Shown here: positions 1-7,658 of the stretch, in pieces
How the letters are laid out: each line of letters starts with the position of its first letter
How positions within the stretch are numbered: position 1 is the first letter of the stretch
Position numbers and translations under genes: made by a program
Notes under the pieces: model-generated
Seen by the model: only the letters and a program-made list of their open reading frames with translations
Databases searched by the model: none
What the model was told of the DNA's origin: nothing
Assembly (NCBI RefSeq): GCF_004297125.1
Contig: NZ_SCVD01000021.1
Span: forward strand, 62,001 to 126,000
DNA: 64,000 nt
Direction: 5' to 3'
Source: Phenylobacterium sp.
GTDB lineage: Bacteria > Pseudomonadota > Alphaproteobacteria > Caulobacterales > Caulobacteraceae

Positions 1-212
1 CAGAAGCCGCGGTTCACCAGATTGGAGCTGGCGAACAGCTTTCGCTGACCCCTCGTCCAGGTCACCTGCTCCGCCGTCATCGAGACATAGGGACCATAGA
101 ACGCCCCGAACGCCTTCTGGCACATGCGGCAGTGGCAGATGCTGGCGCGGCCCAGTTCGCCCTCGACGCAGAAGCGCACCGCTCCGCACTGACATCCGCC
201 GGATCGGCTCAC
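1..212 (-). CDS. GFA-family (CENP-V/GFA domain) protein, N-terminal part only
   Basis: The reading frame runs off the left edge of the window, so only the first 70 residues are visible. It begins with a GTG that overlaps the mtaB stop codon as GTGA, which suggests translational coupling. The start reads V-S-R-S-G-G-C-Q-C-G-A-V-R, followed by a CHCRMCQKAFGA segment. The CxC plus CxxC spacing is the zinc-binding signature of the glutathione-dependent formaldehyde-activating (GFA) fold. The family name is historical: few members are proven formaldehyde enzymes and the substrate here cannot be told. It is the last visible gene of the dapF-lepB-mtaB cluster. Confidence 0.8.
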   Translation of the reverse strand, partial: MSRSGGCQCGAVRFCVEGELGRASICHCRMCQKAFGAFYGPYVSMTAEQVTWTRGQRKLFASSNLVNRGF

Positions 213-1516
213 GCGGCCTCCAGCACCATCGTTTCCGCCAGCAGGCGCCGGCCATCGTGGCCGACAACGCGCAGCGCCGCCACTTGGCCCACGGCCGCCT
301 CACCGGTGAAGGCGATCTCGGTGAAGTCCTCGGCCCGCGCCACGCCCGGCCGCTCGACCAGGCCCGACAAAGTCCGGCCCGCCTGCCGCGCGAGGTGACG
401 CGCGAGACCCGCCTCGCCCGCCGCCCGCAACCGCGCGGCGCGGGCCTTGACCACGTCGCGCTTCACTGCCGGCATCCGCGCCGCCGGGGTGCCGGGACGC
501 GGGCTGAACGGGAAGACATGCAGGAACGCCAGTCCGGCCTCCTCGACCAGGCGGACCGAGTTCTCGAACATCTCGTCGGTCTCGGTGGGGAAGCCGGCGA
601 TCAGGTCGGCCCCGAACGCGGTGTCCGGCCGCACGGCGCGGACTTCGGCCACCAGCTTCAGCGCGTCGGCGCGGCTGTGGCGGCGCTTCATCCGCTTCAG
701 GATCATGTCGTCGCCCGCCTGCAGCGAGAGGTGCAGGTAGGGCATCAGCCGCGGCTCGGTGGCGAGGCACCGCATCAGGTCCGGATCGATCTCGGCCGCG
801 TCGATCGACGACAGCCGGAGCCTCGGCAGCTCGGGGACCAGCTTCAGGATCCGCGCCACCAGCTGGCCCAGGGTCGGCTGGCCCGGCAGGTCGGTTCCCC
901 AGCTGGTCACGTCCACGCCGGTCAGCACCACCTCGCGGTAGCCCTCCGCCGCCAGGCGCCGCACCTGTTCCACCACCTCGCCCGCCGCCGCCGAGCGCGA
1001 GTTCCCGCGGCCGTAAGGGATGATGCAGAAGGTGCAGCGGTGGTCGCAGCCGTTCTGGACCTCGACATAGGCCCGCGCCCGGTCCTTCAGCCCGTCGATC
1101 AGGTGCCCGGCGGTCTCGCGGACGCTCATGATGTCGTTGACCCGGACCCGCATGGGCTCGGCCCCGTCTTCAACCGAAGGCTGGGCATAGGCGCCGGCCT
1201 GGCTCTTCTCCGCATTGCCCAGCACCAGATCGACTTCCGGCATGGCGGCGAAGGCCGCGGGGTCGATCTGGGCCGCGCAGCCGGTGACGATAAGCCTGGC
1301 GCCCGGCCGCTCGCGCCGCGCCTTGCGGATCGCCTGGCGGGCCTGGCGGACGGCCTCGTTGGTGACGGCGCAGGTATTGAAGACGATGGCGTCGGAGAGC
1401 CCGTCCTCCGCAGCACGCTTGCGGATGACCTCGCTCTCGTAGGCGTTCAGCCGGCAGCCGAACGTGACGATGTCGACGTCAGGGTTGTCGGCCGACACGG
1501 GTCCTGTCCTTCGCAT
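209..1516 (-). CDS. mtaB: tRNA-t6A37 methylthiotransferase MtaB
   Basis: This is a radical-SAM methylthiotransferase that converts t6A37 to ms2t6A37 in tRNAs reading ANN codons. Three N-terminal cysteines sit in TFGCRLN, NTCAVT and VTGCAAQ and would bind the auxiliary cluster. CDHRCTFCIIPYGRG is the CxxxCxxC radical-SAM motif, and a TRAM-like tail follows. The length of about 435 residues is normal for MtaB. The ATG at 1516 overlaps the end of lepB by 38 bp; an in-frame GTG at 1498 (VSADNPDVD) would reduce the overlap and is an equally reasonable start. MtaB is preferred over MiaB because of the N-terminal motif form and the dapF neighbourhood, which is common in Alphaproteobacteria. Confidence 0.9.
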   Translation of the reverse strand: MRRTGPVSADNPDVDIVTFGCRLNAYESEVIRKRAAEDGLSDAIVFNTCAVTNEAVRQARQAIRKARRERPGARLIVTGCAAQIDPAAFAAMPEVDLVLGNAEKSQAGAYAQPSVEDGAEPMRVRVNDIMSVRETAGHLIDGLKDRARAYVEVQNGCDHRCTFCIIPYGRGNSRSAAAGEVVEQVRRLAAEGYREVVLTGVDVTSWGTDLPGQPTLGQLVARILKLVPELPRLRLSSIDAAEIDPDLMRCLATEPRLMPYLHLSLQAGDDMILKRMKRRHSRADALKLVAEVRAVRPDTAFGADLIAGFPTETDEMFENSVRLVEEAGLAFLHVFPFSPRPGTPAARMPAVKRDVVKARAARLRAAGEAGLARHLARQAGRTLSGLVERPGVARAEDFTEIAFTGEAAVGQVAALRVVGHDGRRLLAETMVLEAA

Positions 1517-2381
1517 AGACGATCTTCAGCGCCACCGCGCAGACGTCGCGGCCCGGCACGGGGCCGAAGGTGCGCGAGTCCGCGGCGTTGTCGCGGTTAT
1601 CGCCCATCAGATACCACGAACCCGCTGGCGTCGTCTTCTCGGGCACATTGTCCAAGGGGCCCTCGGACCCGAGGTCGTAGGTGCGGTAGCGCCTTCCGTT
1701 CGGCAGGGTTTCCTCCACCTCGGTGGCCCGGACGGCCACGTCGGGCAGCGCGACCGAGCCCAGGGCGCGCCGCGGGACCGGCTGGCCGTCGATGATCAGC
1801 AGCCCCTCCTTCATCGCCACCGTCTGGCCCGGCCCGGCGATGATCCGGTGGACGTAGGGCGCGGCCGAGCCTGCCTTGCGGAACACCACGACATCGCCGG
1901 CCTTCAGGCCGGGATGGCCGCAGTCGGCGCGAGCGCCGTCGACCATGACGATGTCCTCCGCCCGCAGCGTCGGCGTCATCGAGGCCGAGGTGATGTTGTA
2001 GGTCGGGTGCGGGCCATAGGCGCTGTAGAGCGCATTGGCCCCGAACAGCAGCGCCCAAGGGGCGATGTAGAGCAGCGCCAGCTTGCTGGGCCGGCCGCCC
2101 CGCGCCGGCGCGCGCCACGCCAGCCACGCGGCGTGGAGGCCGAGCACGGCGGCCAGCACCGCGGCGCCGATCAACAGTCCGTTCAACCCGTAGGCGTAGA
2201 CGCCGGGCGGCGAGGCCAGGGTCCATTCGTTGAGCGCCACGGCGCCGGCCATGACGCCGACGACCGTGATGCCCACCATCTTCCACGCGCCGGCGTAGGC
2301 GTAGCCCACGGGCGGGAACAGGGCGTTCAGGATCAGGGCGATCCACCAGCGGCGGGGCCGCGGGGCGTAGGTCTCGGTCAA
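1479..2381 (-). CDS. lepB: Signal peptidase I-like protein (S26) with His at the Lys position
   Basis: Predicted inner-membrane signal peptidase. The first 120 residues hold about four hydrophobic segments, more than E. coli LepB has. The catalytic half follows: TSASMTPTL supplies the nucleophile (about Ser134), GDVVVFR is the next conserved box, and MGDNRDNAADSRTFGPVP is the last. In the general-base box the usual Y-(I/V)-K-R reads YVHRIIAGPG, with codon CAC at about residue 178, so a Ser-His pair replaces Ser-Lys. I chose the TTG start that overlaps the dapF stop as TTGA; a longer frame begins inside dapF. The GDNRDN box is of bacterial type, so this is probably a specialised paralogue and the housekeeping LepB may lie elsewhere. 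Confidence 0.75.
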   Translation of the reverse strand: MTETYAPRPRRWWIALILNALFPPVGYAYAGAWKMVGITVVGVMAGAVALNEWTLASPPGVYAYGLNGLLIGAAVLAAVLGLHAAWLAWRAPARGGRPSKLALLYIAPWALLFGANALYSAYGPHPTYNITSASMTPTLRAEDIVMVDGARADCGHPGLKAGDVVVFRKAGSAAPYVHRIIAGPGQTVAMKEGLLIIDGQPVPRRALGSVALPDVAVRATEVEETLPNGRRYRTYDLGSEGPLDNVPEKTTPAGSWYLMGDNRDNAADSRTFGPVPGRDVCAVALKIVYAKDRTRVGRQP

Positions 2382-3199
2382 GGCAGCTCGCCCATGAAGT
2401 CCACCGCGGCCGGCCCGGTCATGATCACGTGGCCGTCCTCGCGCCACTCGACGTGCAGCTCGCCGCCGTCCAGCTCCATCGTGGCGTGGCGGCCGACCAG
2501 GTCACGGCGCGCGGCCGCGACCAGGGCGGCGCAGGCTCCGGTGCCGCAGGCCTTGGTCAGGCCCGCGCCCCGCTCCCAGACCCGCAGGCGGATGTGTTGG
2601 CGGCCGACGATCTGGGCGAAGCCGACGTTCACGTGCTCGGGGAACAGCGGGTGTTTCTCGATCACCGGCCCGATCCGGGCGATCGGCACAGCCTCCACGT
2701 CGGGGACGAAGAACACCACATGCGGATTGCCCATGGAGACGCAACCCGGAGGCGCCATCAGGTCGGCGTGGTGATAGAGGACGACGTCCAGCGCCGCCGT
2801 GTCCCGGGCCTCGGCCAGCGGGATCTGAGTCCAGTCCAGGCCCGGTTCGCCCATGTCGACGCTGACCAGGCGGTCGCCCGCCCGCGTCGCCACCAGCCGG
2901 CCAGCCTTGGTCTCGATCACCGCCTCGTCCTTGCCGGAGGCCTGCATCAGGAGCCAGCCCACACAGCGCGTGCCGTTGCCGCAGGCCGACACCTCCTCGC
3001 CGTCGGCGTTCCAGAACCGCACCTTGGCGTCGGCCCCATCCGCCTTCTCCACGACGATGAGCTGGTCGCAGCCCACGCCGGTGGCCCGATCGGCGATCGC
3101 CCGCACCTCGTCGGCGGTGGGCGCGAACGGGGCGGTGCGGGTCTCGACCACGACGAAGTCGTTGCCGAGCCCGTTCATCTTGAGGAACGGACGGTTCAT
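2378..3199 (-). CDS. dapF: Diaminopimelate epimerase
   Basis: Cytoplasmic, cofactor-free epimerase that converts LL- to meso-diaminopimelate for lysine and peptidoglycan synthesis. Both catalytic cysteines are visible, in SACGNGTRC and KACGTGACA. The N-terminal FLKMNGLGNDFVVV is diagnostic. The start is the ATG of MNRPFLKMNG; the frame extends 12 codons upstream without family similarity. At 273 residues it has the usual length. Its stop overlaps the start of the signal-peptidase gene, so dapF, lepB, mtaB and the GFA gene appear to be one transcript. Confidence 0.95.
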   Translation of the reverse strand: MNRPFLKMNGLGNDFVVVETRTAPFAPTADEVRAIADRATGVGCDQLIVVEKADGADAKVRFWNADGEEVSACGNGTRCVGWLLMQASGKDEAVIETKAGRLVATRAGDRLVSVDMGEPGLDWTQIPLAEARDTAALDVVLYHHADLMAPPGCVSMGNPHVVFFVPDVEAVPIARIGPVIEKHPLFPEHVNVGFAQIVGRQHIRLRVWERGAGLTKACGTGACAALVAAARRDLVGRHATMELDGGELHVEWREDGHVIMTGPAAVDFMGELP

Positions 3200-3231
3200 G
3201 GCGCCGCATATAGGCGAGAACCGCCGCGGAA

Positions 3232-4563
3232 TCACGCTGCGGGGCGGTTGCGCCTGCCCAGGGGCTCGAAGGTCGTCTTCGCGGCGGCGAACCGCGCCTC
3301 CATGTCCTTGACCACGTCCGGGTGCAGGCTGGAGAGGTTGTACGCCTCCGACGGGTCGGCGCGCACGTCGAACAGGCCCGCCCCGCGCACGGCGGTCAGC
3401 GGATACTCCGCGCCTCGGTAGTAGCTGCGCCCGACGTACTTCCAGCGGTCGGTGCGGATGGCCGCGACCAGCTCGTTATTGAACAGCACCAGCTCCTCGT
3501 GCGGGCTCTTGGCGCCGCGCGTGAGCACGCCCGTGAGGTCCCGCCCGTCGATCTCGGTCTGCGGCAGGGGCCTGCCGGTCATGGCCAGGATGGTCGGCAG
3601 GATGTCGATATTCATGGCGATCTCGCGGCTCACCTTGCCGGCCGGAAGGCCTGGGCCCCGGGCGATGAACGGCACGCGATAGCCGCCGTCCCAGCCCGAG
3701 CCGCCCTTGCGGTCGCGCAAGGGTCCGCTGGATCCCTCGAACCAGGGACCGTTGTCCGAGGTGACGATGACCAGGGTGTCGCGGTCGAGGGACAGCGCCT
3801 TCAGGTGCTCCATCATCCGTCCGACCTGGATGTCGACCTCCTCCACCACGTCGCCATAGGCGGCGGCCTTGGAGTGGCCGGCGTGGTCGGGGTGCGGGAA
3901 TAGCGCGAGATGCGGCGCGGTTAGCGCCATCAGCAGGAAGAAGGGCTTCTGCCGGTTGTCTTCGATGAACCTGCGGCCGCGGTCGAAGAACCGCTCGGTG
4001 AGCTTTGGGAAGTCCACGTCCTCCCGCGTCAGCTCCACGCCCGGACCGGCGGCATAGAGGCCGAGCGGCTTCATGTCGTGGCTGTAGGGCAGGCCGAAGA
4101 ACAGATCGAAGCCCTGCACGGTCGGCGGCCAGAACGGGGCCACATGGCCCAGGTGCCACTTGCCGACCAAGGCGGTGGCGTAGTCGGGCTTGAGCGCCTC
4201 GGCGATGGTGATCTCCGAGAGCGGCAGGCCGTTGGTGTCGGGCGGCTGGATGACCTGATGCCCCAGCCCCGTGCGGATCGGATAGCGCCCGGTCAGCAGG
4301 CCGGCCCGCGAGGGGGTGCAGATGTTGGCCGAGGCGTAGAAGTCGGTCATCCGCACGCCCTGGCGGGCCAGGCGGTCCAGGTTCGGGGTGGCGATCAGGC
4401 GCGAGCCCTGGATGCCGAGGTCGCCGTAGCCGAGGTCGTCGGCCAGCACGACGATGATGTTGGGAGGCCGTCCCGCCGGCGCCGCCCGCGCCGCGCCGGC
4501 GGCGGCCAAGGCGCCCAGGCCCCCCAGCACATCCCGCCGTTGCGGCTCGAATCCGATACGCAT
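3232..4563 (-). CDS. Arylsulfatase-type sulfatase with Tat-like signal
   Basis: Type I sulfatase of 443 residues. The N-terminus QRRDVLGGLGALAAAG has a twin-arginine followed by a hydrophobic stretch ending in Ala-rich sequence, so periplasmic export by Tat is likely. NIIVVLADDLGYGDLG supplies the metal-binding aspartates. CTPSRAGLLTGRYP (Cys near residue 82) is the CxPSR motif whose Cys is oxidised to formylglycine. KWHLGH and TSDNGPW are further family signatures. The natural substrate (sulfated glycan or aryl sulfate) cannot be read from the sequence. No formylglycine-generating enzyme lies in the window. It is separated from the PadR gene by about 60 bp. Confidence 0.88.
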   Translation of the reverse strand: MRIGFEPQRRDVLGGLGALAAAGAARAAPAGRPPNIIVVLADDLGYGDLGIQGSRLIATPNLDRLARQGVRMTDFYASANICTPSRAGLLTGRYPIRTGLGHQVIQPPDTNGLPLSEITIAEALKPDYATALVGKWHLGHVAPFWPPTVQGFDLFFGLPYSHDMKPLGLYAAGPGVELTREDVDFPKLTERFFDRGRRFIEDNRQKPFFLLMALTAPHLALFPHPDHAGHSKAAAYGDVVEEVDIQVGRMMEHLKALSLDRDTLVIVTSDNGPWFEGSSGPLRDRKGGSGWDGGYRVPFIARGPGLPAGKVSREIAMNIDILPTILAMTGRPLPQTEIDGRDLTGVLTRGAKSPHEELVLFNNELVAAIRTDRWKYVGRSYYRGAEYPLTAVRGAGLFDVRADPSEAYNLSSLHPDVVKDMEARFAAAKTTFEPLGRRNRPAA

Positions 4564-4622
4564 CGCGTCCTCCCCCGCCTTTTCGATGGAGTTTGGCGGG
4601 GTCCGACGGGCCTGTCGAGGGC

Positions 4623-5189
4623 TCAGCTGCGCTCGATCGCGGCGGCGGTCTCGTCGATCATGTCGACGATACGGTCGAGGTCCTCCGGGCTGACCGGACG
4701 GCCCATCCGGTTCTTCAGCGCCATGCCGAGGTTCATCATCGCGCGACCGATGCGGGGACGGCCCGGGCCGGCGCTCTTGGAGGCGTCGTCCATCTTGGCG
4801 AAAACCGCGTCCACGCCGGGGCGGTTACGGTCCAGCTCGGCCTTGCCGTCGGGCGTGATCTCGAAGTGCTTGCGGCCCGCCTCGCCCTGCGCCTGGCGGA
4901 TCATGCCCTCGTCTTCGAGCATGGCCAGGGTGGGATAGACCACGCCGGGCGAAGGCCGGTAGGCGCCGCCGGTGCGTTCCTCCAGCTCCTTGATCAGCTC
5001 ATAGCCGTGGCGGGCCTGCTCCTCGAGCAGCGCCAGGATGACCATCCTCAGGTCGCCGTGACCGAAGAACCGCCCGAAGCGCCCACGGCCGCCTTCGCGG
5101 CCTTCGCCGTGATGGCCCATGCGCCCGCCCCAGCCGTGCCGGCTGCGATGGAATCCGCGTTCGCCGCGGTCGTGAAAGTGTCTGTGCAT
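4623..5189 (-). CDS. PadR-family regulator, YqjI-like, with His/Gly-rich N-terminus
   Basis: The first 45 residues are packed with His, Arg and Gly. RFFGHGDLRMVILALL then opens a PadR winged-helix domain (RHGYELIKELEERTGG, PSPGVVYPTLAMLEDEGMI). This layout and the FFGHG-LR-VIL junction match E. coli YqjI, a nickel/iron-responsive repressor of the ferric reductase gene yqjH. The His-rich tail is the inferred metal sensor. The C-terminal part is a helical dimerisation region. No yqjH-like siderophore-interacting gene is adjacent. Two TTTCGA/TCGAAA inverted repeats just upstream suggest autoregulation. Confidence 0.85.
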   Translation of the reverse strand: MHRHFHDRGERGFHRSRHGWGGRMGHHGEGREGGRGRFGRFFGHGDLRMVILALLEEQARHGYELIKELEERTGGAYRPSPGVVYPTLAMLEDEGMIRQAQGEAGRKHFEITPDGKAELDRNRPGVDAVFAKMDDASKSAGPGRPRIGRAMMNLGMALKNRMGRPVSPEDLDRIVDMIDETAAAIERS

Positions 5190-5204
5190 CTGGTTTAGAT
5201 CCTA

Positions 5205-5276
5205 TTTCGATATGTCTGATATTTAGATACATCGAAACCGCAGCAGGCCGCAAGCTATTTTCGATACAGTCGAAAT
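5205..5276. promoter_or_regulatory. Inverted repeats upstream of the PadR/YqjI-like gene (candidate operators)
   Basis: Two palindromic blocks lie 16 to 90 bp upstream of the PadR start. The first, 5205-5237, has TTTCGA and TCGAAA arms around an AT-rich core. The second, 5258-5276, is TTTTCGATACAGTCGAAAT, an inverted repeat around a 5-bp core. The region is much richer in A+T than its surroundings. The position between the parB stop and the PadR start fits an autoregulatory operator/promoter. Binding is inferred, not shown. Confidence 0.55.
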
Positions 5277-5358
5277 GCGGTCTATTTTGCAGGGCCACGC
5301 GCTAGTCCGGCGTCGCCCCAAGGCAAGGATCCGGATGACGCCTTTGGAAGCCCGCTTC

Positions 5359-6222
5359 CTACCGCCGCATCAGCCGGCGGCAGATCTCGTCCAGTTGTTC
5401 CAGGCTGGCGTAGCGGATCTTCACCTCGCCCGCGCCGCCGCGGTCGGCGATGTCGACGGTCATGCCCAGAGCATCCTCCAGATCCACCTCGAGGGAGGCG
5501 GTGTCGGCGTCCTTGGCCTTGCGGGGACCGGAGGCCTTCTTCGGCGCATCCGGCCTGTCGCGGGTCAGGGCTTCGGTCTCGCGCACGGAGAGCCCCTGGG
5601 CCACGATACGGTCCGCCAGGGCCTCGGCGTTGTCGGCGGTGAGCAGCGCGCGGGCGTGACCGGCAGTCAGCCGCTTGGCCACGAGGTGGTCCTGCACGGC
5701 GGGCGGCAGCTGCATCAGGCGCAGGGTATTGGCCACGTGGCTGCGGGACTTGCCCAGCCGCTTGGCGGTTTCCTCCTGAGTGATCTGGAGGCGGCCCATC
5801 AAGGACGAATAGGCCCGCCCCTCTTCGATCGGGTTCAGGTCCGCGCGCTGGATGTTCTCGATGATCGCGATCTCGAACGCCTCGGTGTCGCCCAGCGTCC
5901 GGACCAGCGCCGGGATCGCCATCAGGCCGGCCCGCTGCGCGGCGCGCCAGCGGCGCTCGCCGGCGACGATCTCGTACTCGCCGTCGCGGCGCGATGGCCG
6001 CACCAGGATCGGCTGCAGCACGCCCTTGTCGCGGATCGACGTCTCGAGCTCGGCCAGCTCGCCTTCGTCGAAGGTCTGGCGCGGCTGCTCGGCGTTGCGA
6101 TGGATCAGCTCGATCGGAATGTCGCGCACGCCGGACGCCGGATCCGACGCGTGGGCGATCTCCTCCGACTCGCCCAGCAGCGCGGACAGCCCGCGCCCCA
6201 ATCCCCTGCGGTTTTCCGCCAT
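5359..6222 (-). CDS. parB: Chromosome partitioning protein ParB
   Basis: Site-specific DNA-binding CTPase that loads at parS and organises the origin region. MAENRRGLGRGLSALLG is the typical N-terminus that interacts with ParA. IPIELIHRNAEQPRQTF and GERRWRAAQRAG form the CTP-binding N-domain. TQEETAKRLGKSRSHVANTLRL is the helix-turn-helix, and a C-terminal dimerisation domain ends the 287-residue protein. The ATG shares a base with the parA stop (TGATG), so the two are co-translated. Three good parS matches lie within 7 kb. In Caulobacter parAB is essential, and the nearby origin suggests the same role here. Confidence 0.96.
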   Translation of the reverse strand: MAENRRGLGRGLSALLGESEEIAHASDPASGVRDIPIELIHRNAEQPRQTFDEGELAELETSIRDKGVLQPILVRPSRRDGEYEIVAGERRWRAAQRAGLMAIPALVRTLGDTEAFEIAIIENIQRADLNPIEEGRAYSSLMGRLQITQEETAKRLGKSRSHVANTLRLMQLPPAVQDHLVAKRLTAGHARALLTADNAEALADRIVAQGLSVRETEALTRDRPDAPKKASGPRKAKDADTASLEVDLEDALGMTVDIADRGGAGEVKIRYASLEQLDEICRRLMRR

Positions 6223-7043
6223 CAGCTCAGTTCCAGTTGTTCCGTGCGCCGCTTGCGTTCGCGGAGCACCACCTCGCGGGCCAGCTTCAGATAGGCCTGG
6301 CTGCCCGTACACTTCAGATCGTAGACCAGAACCGGCTTGCCGAAGGACGGCGCCTCGGAGACCCGCACGTTCCGCGGAATCACCGTCTGGTAGACCGCCT
6401 CGCCGAAGTGGAGGCGTACGTCGGTGGCCACCTGTTCCGACAGCGAGTTGCGCCGGTCGTACATGGTCAGGACCACCCCCTGCAGCTCCAGAGACGGGTT
6501 CAGGCTGCCCCGCACCAGGTCGATGGTGCGCATGAGCTGGGTGAGGCCCTCAAGGGCGAAGAACTCGCACTGCAGCGGCACCAGCACCGCGTCGGCCGCG
6601 GCCATGGCGTTCACCGTCAACAGGTTCAGCGACGGCGGGCAATCGATGAGGACATAGGTATAGGCGCCGCCCTCGCGGGCAGGGATCAGGGCGTCGCGCA
6701 GCTTGAACGAGCGCCGCGCCTGCTGGCCCAGCTCCAGCTCCACCCCCGACAGATCCGGGTCGGAGGGGATGAGGTCGAGGCCCGGCACCGAGGTCCTCAC
6801 CACGGCGTCCAGCAGCGGCTGTTCACCCATCAGCACGTCGTAGAGCGTCTTCTTGCGCAGCGCCCGGCCGACACCGAGCCCCGTGGAGGCGTTGCCCTGG
6901 GGATCGCTGTCCACCAGCAGCACCTTCTCGCCCACGGCGGCAAGCGCCGTGCCGAGGTTGATGGCGGTCGTGGTCTTGCCGACGCCGCCCTTCTGGTTGG
7001 CGACGACCAGTACGCGTAGTCTCCGGTCAGACCTTGCGGGCAC
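6222..7043 (-). CDS. parA: Chromosome partitioning ATPase ParA
   Basis: P-loop ATPase of the MinD/ParA superfamily that pulls ParB-parS complexes toward the pole. KGGVGKTTTAINLG is the deviant Walker A with the signature lysine, VDSDPQGNASTGLG is the switch region, and VLIDCPPSLNLLTVNAM is Walker B. The 273-residue length is that of chromosomal type Ib ParA, with no N-terminal DNA-binding extension. The start used is GTG at 7043, which overlaps the rsmG end by 17 bp. It is cotranscribed with parB and probably with rsmG and mnmG. Confidence 0.96.
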   Translation of the reverse strand: MPARSDRRLRVLVVANQKGGVGKTTTAINLGTALAAVGEKVLLVDSDPQGNASTGLGVGRALRKKTLYDVLMGEQPLLDAVVRTSVPGLDLIPSDPDLSGVELELGQQARRSFKLRDALIPAREGGAYTYVLIDCPPSLNLLTVNAMAAADAVLVPLQCEFFALEGLTQLMRTIDLVRGSLNPSLELQGVVLTMYDRRNSLSEQVATDVRLHFGEAVYQTVIPRNVRVSEAPSFGKPVLVYDLKCTGSQAYLKLAREVVLRERKRRTEQLELS

Positions 7044-7656
7044 GACCCAACCTCCTCACACGCACGATCCGGCCGCGCGTATCACTGAGCGACGGTACGA
7101 CATCCGCCTCGTATTCCCAATATCTTGCGGCCTCGGACATGTCCGCCACCACATCTTGACCCTTGAGGAACAAACCCTGCGCCCCACTCAGCAAGTATGG
7201 CCGGGCATACCCCAACAGGCGGTGAAGAGGCGCGCAAGCGCGTGCGGTGACGATGTCCACAGCCAGCGAGAGGTTTTCCGCCCTTTCGTTATGCACCGTG
7301 GCAGGCAGGTCCAGCTCGGCGACCGCCTGGGAGAGGAAACGGCAGCGCTTGGCCATGCTCTCCACCAGATGCACGTGGAACCCCTCGCGCCCCTTTCCCA
7401 GGATCGCCAGGACCAGGCCCGGGAAACCCGCGCCGGCGCCCAGGTCGGCCCAGGTGAGCGCCTGCGGGGCCAGGCGGAAGAGCTGGGCGCTGTCCCACGC
7501 GTGGCGGTTCCAGAAATCGGGGATCGTCGCGGGACCGACCAGGTTCATCACCTCGTTGCCGGCGGTCAGCATATCGAGGAAGCGCGACAGTTCGGCCACC
7601 TGCTCGGGGGTCGCCTTGGCCGCCTTGGCAAAGCTCTGGACGTCGGTGACCGCCAC
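7027..7656 (-). CDS. rsmG: 16S rRNA m7G527 methyltransferase RsmG (GidB)
   Basis: SAM-dependent methyltransferase that modifies G527 of 16S rRNA; loss of it gives low-level streptomycin resistance in other bacteria. ADLGAGAGFPGLVLAIL is the SAM-binding motif I in the RsmG form, preceded by NRHAWDSAQL, also a family signature. The GTG start lies just after the mnmG stop. The length of 209 residues is normal. It lies in the classical gidA-gidB-parA-parB order. Confidence 0.94.
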   Translation of the reverse strand: MAVTDVQSFAKAAKATPEQVAELSRFLDMLTAGNEVMNLVGPATIPDFWNRHAWDSAQLFRLAPQALTWADLGAGAGFPGLVLAILGKGREGFHVHLVESMAKRCRFLSQAVAELDLPATVHNERAENLSLAVDIVTARACAPLHRLLGYARPYLLSGAQGLFLKGQDVVADMSEAARYWEYEADVVPSLSDTRGRIVRVRRLGRARKV

Positions 7657-7658
7657 GC

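Noticed and set aside
257-1795. A 512-codon open frame opposite mtaB and lepB
   Set aside because: Composition is Arg/Ala/Gly/His-rich with no recognisable motif, and both minus-strand genes have clear families.
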